Shown here: positions 22,032 to 23,984 of the stretch, piece after piece
Layout: each line of letters opens with the position of its first letter
How positions within the stretch are numbered: position 1 is the stretch's first letter
Assembly: GCA_020437875.1 (NCBI GenBank)
Contig: JAGQVR010000011.1
Location: forward strand, 1 to 23,984
Reading direction: 5' to 3'
DNA: 23,984 bases
From: Flavobacteriales bacterium
GTDB taxonomy: Bacteria > Bacteroidota > Bacteroidia > Flavobacteriales_F > PHOS-HE28
Program-made: the position numbers and the translations under genes
Notes under the pieces: generated by a model
Seen by the model: only the letters and a program-made list of their open reading frames with translations
Told to the model about the DNA's origin: nothing
The model's database searches: none

Positions 22032-22936
22032 TGACCAAGGTGAAAGTGAAGGCCAAGGGCGATCGCGAATTCGTGATCACCCGCCGATTCAAGGCTCCGC
22101 GTGAGCTGGTCTTCGATGCGATGACCAAGCCCACACTGATCAAGAAATGGCTGAACGGGCCGCCGGGCTGGACCATGACCGCGTGCAAGGTGGACCTGCG
22201 CGTGGGCGGCAAGTTCCGCTACGTTTGGAAGAACCAATCCGGACAGGGCATGGCGCTGGGCGGCGTGTACAAGGAGATCAAGCGCCCGGAGCGCCTCGTG
22301 AACACCGAGCTCTTCGACGATCCGTGGTATGATGGCGATGCGCTTTCAACCACCGTGCTCACGGAGAAGAACGGCGTGACACTGATGACCATCACGGCGC
22401 GCTACGAGTCGAAGAAGGTGCGTGATGGCATCCTTGCTTCGCCGATGGAAGGCGGGCTGGAGTTCAGCTATCAGCAATTGGAGGAGCTTGTAACAGCCCA
22501 GGAAAAGAAGGCCAAGCCTGGGAACGCGCTGTATACCGGCATCTCCGAACCGGATAAGGTGGATGCCTACATGAAGCAGCTGAAGCATCCGTTGCACAAC
22601 CTGGCCACCGAACTGCGCAGGATCATCCTGAAAGCGGACAAGCGCATCGGCGAAGGCATCTTCTGGAACGCGCCCACCTTCTACTTCACCGGGGAGATGG
22701 AGCCCTTCGACCCAAAGACCTACAAGCGCTACCTCGTCGGCTTCAACTTCTTCAAGCAGGACACGCTGCGGCTGATCTTCCTGCGCGGCGCGGACGTTAA
22801 GAAGCGCGGCGGCCTGCTCGAAGGCGAGTACAAGGACGGACGCTGGATCGCGCTCATCCGCAACCTCACCGACGTGAAGAACAACGAGAAGGTGCTGACA
22901 GCGATCATCAAGGAACTCATCAAGAAGATCCAGTAA
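22031..22936 (+). CDS. SRPBCC-DUF1801 fusion protein
   Basis: This 301-residue protein joins two domains. Residues 1-157 are a fourth SRPBCC/AHSA1 domain (ITRRFKAPRELVFDAMTK, KKWLNGPPGWTMT, VDLRVGGKFRYVWKNQSGQG). After a Lys-rich linker (QEKKAKPGNALYTG), residues about 172-301 match DUF1801, the YdhG/iron-chaperone-like fold: KVDAYMKQLKHPLHNLATEL, EGIFWNAPTFYFTGE, GFNFFKQDTLRLIFLRGADV and RWIALIRNLTDVKNNE. In other genomes these two families often lie side by side as separate genes. The ATG overlaps the preceding stop by 1 bp (22031). The frame is continuous and the ORF does not need a frameshift, so the fusion is real unless the assembly is wrong. The function of the pair is not known. Confidence 0.9.
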   Translation: MTKVKVKAKGDREFVITRRFKAPRELVFDAMTKPTLIKKWLNGPPGWTMTACKVDLRVGGKFRYVWKNQSGQGMALGGVYKEIKRPERLVNTELFDDPWYDGDALSTTVLTEKNGVTLMTITARYESKKVRDGILASPMEGGLEFSYQQLEELVTAQEKKAKPGNALYTGISEPDKVDAYMKQLKHPLHNLATELRRIILKADKRIGEGIFWNAPTFYFTGEMEPFDPKTYKRYLVGFNFFKQDTLRLIFLRGADVKKRGGLLEGEYKDGRWIALIRNLTDVKNNEKVLTAIIKELIKKIQ

Positions 22937-22972
22937 GGGCGGAGGATCTTCCGCTCAAACAAACCAGGACCA

Positions 22973-23437
22973 ATGATCACACCACCCGAAGTCATCCGAA
23001 CGAAGGAGATCGCAACGGCGGTCATACCGCTTGTCGTCCCCAGCCGTGAAATGTCCAAGTACATGGATCCCGCTATCCAGGAGTTGATCAGGACCATCAA
23101 TGGACAAGGCATCCAGATCACCGGGCCGATGTTCAGCTATCATCACCGCCGGCCCAGCGATACGTTCGATTTCGAGATCGGATTCCCTGTCTCAAAGCCT
23201 GTGAAGCCGGAAGGACGCGTGATCAGTAGCAAGCTGCCCGCCGTGAACGTGGTGCGCAGCGTGTACCAGGGGCCCTACGAAGCACTTGCTCAAGCGTGGA
23301 TGGAAATGCAGACCTGGGTGAGAGATCAAGGCCACGGCGAGACGGGCCGGTTCTGGGAGAGCTACCTCACGAACCCGGAGGAAGTGAAGGACCCGAAGGA
23401 CTACCGGACCGAGCTCAATTGGATCGTGAGCGAATAG
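22973..23437 (+). CDS. GyrI-like/effector-binding-domain protein
   Basis: This 154-residue protein resembles the GyrI-like (AraC effector-binding, SOUL-related) small-molecule-binding family. It has an N-terminal strand VIRTKEIATAVIPLVVP, the block ITGPMFSYHHRRPSDTFDFE with IGFPVSKPV, and the C-terminal VVRSVYQGPYEALAQAWMEM followed by YLTNPEEVKDPKDYRTELNW. The G-P-Y-E and N-P-E..P..Y-R-T-E-L motifs are the strongest evidence. Stand-alone members bind hydrophobic or cationic drugs or act as hydrolases on cyclopropene toxins; I cannot choose. It lies 36 nt after the fusion gene and in the same orientation, so it belongs to the operon. The first ATG at 22973 is used. Confidence 0.88.
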   Translation: MITPPEVIRTKEIATAVIPLVVPSREMSKYMDPAIQELIRTINGQGIQITGPMFSYHHRRPSDTFDFEIGFPVSKPVKPEGRVISSKLPAVNVVRSVYQGPYEALAQAWMEMQTWVRDQGHGETGRFWESYLTNPEEVKDPKDYRTELNWIVSE

Positions 23438-23438
23438 T

Positions 23439-23470
23439 TCACCACAGAAACACAGACCGCACTGAGAAAG
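23439..23470 (+). repeat. CACAGA-periodic intergenic element
   Basis: TTCACCACAGAAACACAGACC-type sequence continuing with GCACTGAGAAAG fills the gap between the GyrI-like and YdeI-like genes. Its 'ACCACAGA..CACAGA...CAC.GAGAAA' pattern, spaced about 8-9 nt, resembles degenerate intergenic repeats seen in many environmental genomes (from memory). Only one copy is in the window. Confidence 0.35.
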
Positions 23471-23473
23471 GTC

Positions 23474-23984
23474 ATGGCGAAGAGCACAACAACGAGCAAG
23501 CCAGCCACACCGCCCCCGGACGACCGCCCGATCCTGGTCTTCGAGACGGCGCGGGCCTGGGAGGCCTGGCTCACGAAGCATGGCGGAAGCTCACCCGGGA
23601 TCTACATCCGGATCGCGAAGAAGGACAGTGGAATGCTCTCGGTCACGTACGCCGAGGCCTTGGAGGTCGCGCTGTGCCATGGATGGATCGATGCGATCAA
23701 GCGGAGCTATGACGAAGCGTCCTTCCTTCAGAAGTTCCTGCCGCGCACGCCGAAGAGCATCTGGAGCCAGGTCAACAAGAAGAAGGTGCAGGAACTCATC
23801 AAGGCCGGGTTGATGCGGCCTGCCGGTCTGGCTGCGGTCGAGCGCGCAAAAGCCAGTGGTCAGTGGAAGAATGCCTATGCCCAGGCGAGCAGCATCACCG
23901 TACCACCAGATCTGAAAGAAGCGCTGAGGAGGAACAAGAAGGCCGCCGTATTCTTCAAGACCTTGAAGGGAAGCAACCGATACG
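23474..23984 (+). CDS. YdeI/OmpD-associated family protein, 5' part
   Basis: This gene is cut by the right edge; 170 residues are seen without a stop. After a Thr/Pro-rich start (MAKSTTTSKPATPPPDD) comes FETARAWEAWLTKHGG, GIYIRIAKKDSGMLSVTYAE, ALCHGWIDAIKRSYDE and FLPRTPKSIWSQVNKKKVQE. These are the standard blocks of the YdeI/OmpD-associated family (also called bacteriocin-protection proteins), usually about 190-200 residues long. The family is linked by name to peptide or bacteriocin resistance, with weak functional data. It lies 36 nt after the GyrI-like gene and so appears to be the seventh gene of the ArsR-headed operon. The start ATG is at 23474. Confidence 0.9.
   Translation, partial: MAKSTTTSKPATPPPDDRPILVFETARAWEAWLTKHGGSSPGIYIRIAKKDSGMLSVTYAEALEVALCHGWIDAIKRSYDEASFLQKFLPRTPKSIWSQVNKKKVQELIKAGLMRPAGLAAVERAKASGQWKNAYAQASSITVPPDLKEALRRNKKAAVFFKTLKGSNRY

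Overview
The window looks like a chromosomal segment from a fairly GC-rich member of the Bacteroidota, probably a Flavobacteriales-type environmental lineage. The reasons are several start-proximal matches to the Bacteroidetes sigma factor promoter (TTG, about 20 nt, then TAnnTTTG), few obvious Shine-Dalgarno sequences, many secreted proteins with a signal peptide ending in A-Q, and families typical of that phylum (AT-hook coiled-coil proteins, DUF6787-type membrane proteins, PKD/PA14 multidomain exoproteins ending in a tandem DxNxDG repeat module). This placement is inferred from gene content and signals, not from a marker gene. I saw no tRNA, rRNA, CRISPR array, insertion sequence, phage gene or integrase.

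Layout. 1-193 holds the start of a minus-strand lamin-tail-type secreted protein. 194-771 is the only long gap without a confident protein gene; it contains a strong hairpin followed by T residues and may encode a small RNA. A PhoH/PIN ATPase (772-2106) follows and ends at a perfect 30-bp palindromic terminator. Then come a SiaC-like (DUF1987) phosphoprotein and a three-gene minus-strand cassette of small secreted proteins coupled by ATGA overlaps. A divergent secreted protein with a TolA-like Ala/Lys/Glu helix, a Vsr-type mismatch endonuclease without its methylase, a small membrane protein, a PD40-propeller lipoprotein and a PA0069-type radical SAM enzyme lie between 4211 and 8481. A 1233-residue exoprotein (sorbosone-dehydrogenase-like propeller, PKD, PA14, C-terminal repeat module) covers 8642-12343. 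Next are a tiny ORF, a secreted repeat-propeller protein, a PAP2 phosphatase and an outer-membrane beta-barrel.

From 20013 back to 15207 all genes are on the minus strand: UspA, OsmC, MnmH (tRNA 2-selenouridine synthase), SelD (selenide, water dikinase), an AT-hook protein and a second sorbosone-dehydrogenase-like propeller. MnmH and SelD overlap by 4 bp and form a complete module: SelD makes selenophosphate and MnmH places the selenium on tRNA. Both use Cys rather than Sec.

The most system-like region is 20058 to the window end. An ArsR-type repressor and at least six co-directed genes (three single-domain SRPBCC/AHSA1 proteins, an SRPBCC-DUF1801 fusion, a GyrI-like ligand-binding protein and a YdeI/OmpD-associated protein) lie behind one promoter. 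A near-palindromic putative operator sits between its -33 and -7 elements, and the start codon lies almost at the predicted transcription start. I read this as an autoregulated small-molecule or stress-response operon. Its ligand and chemistry are not visible from the sequence.
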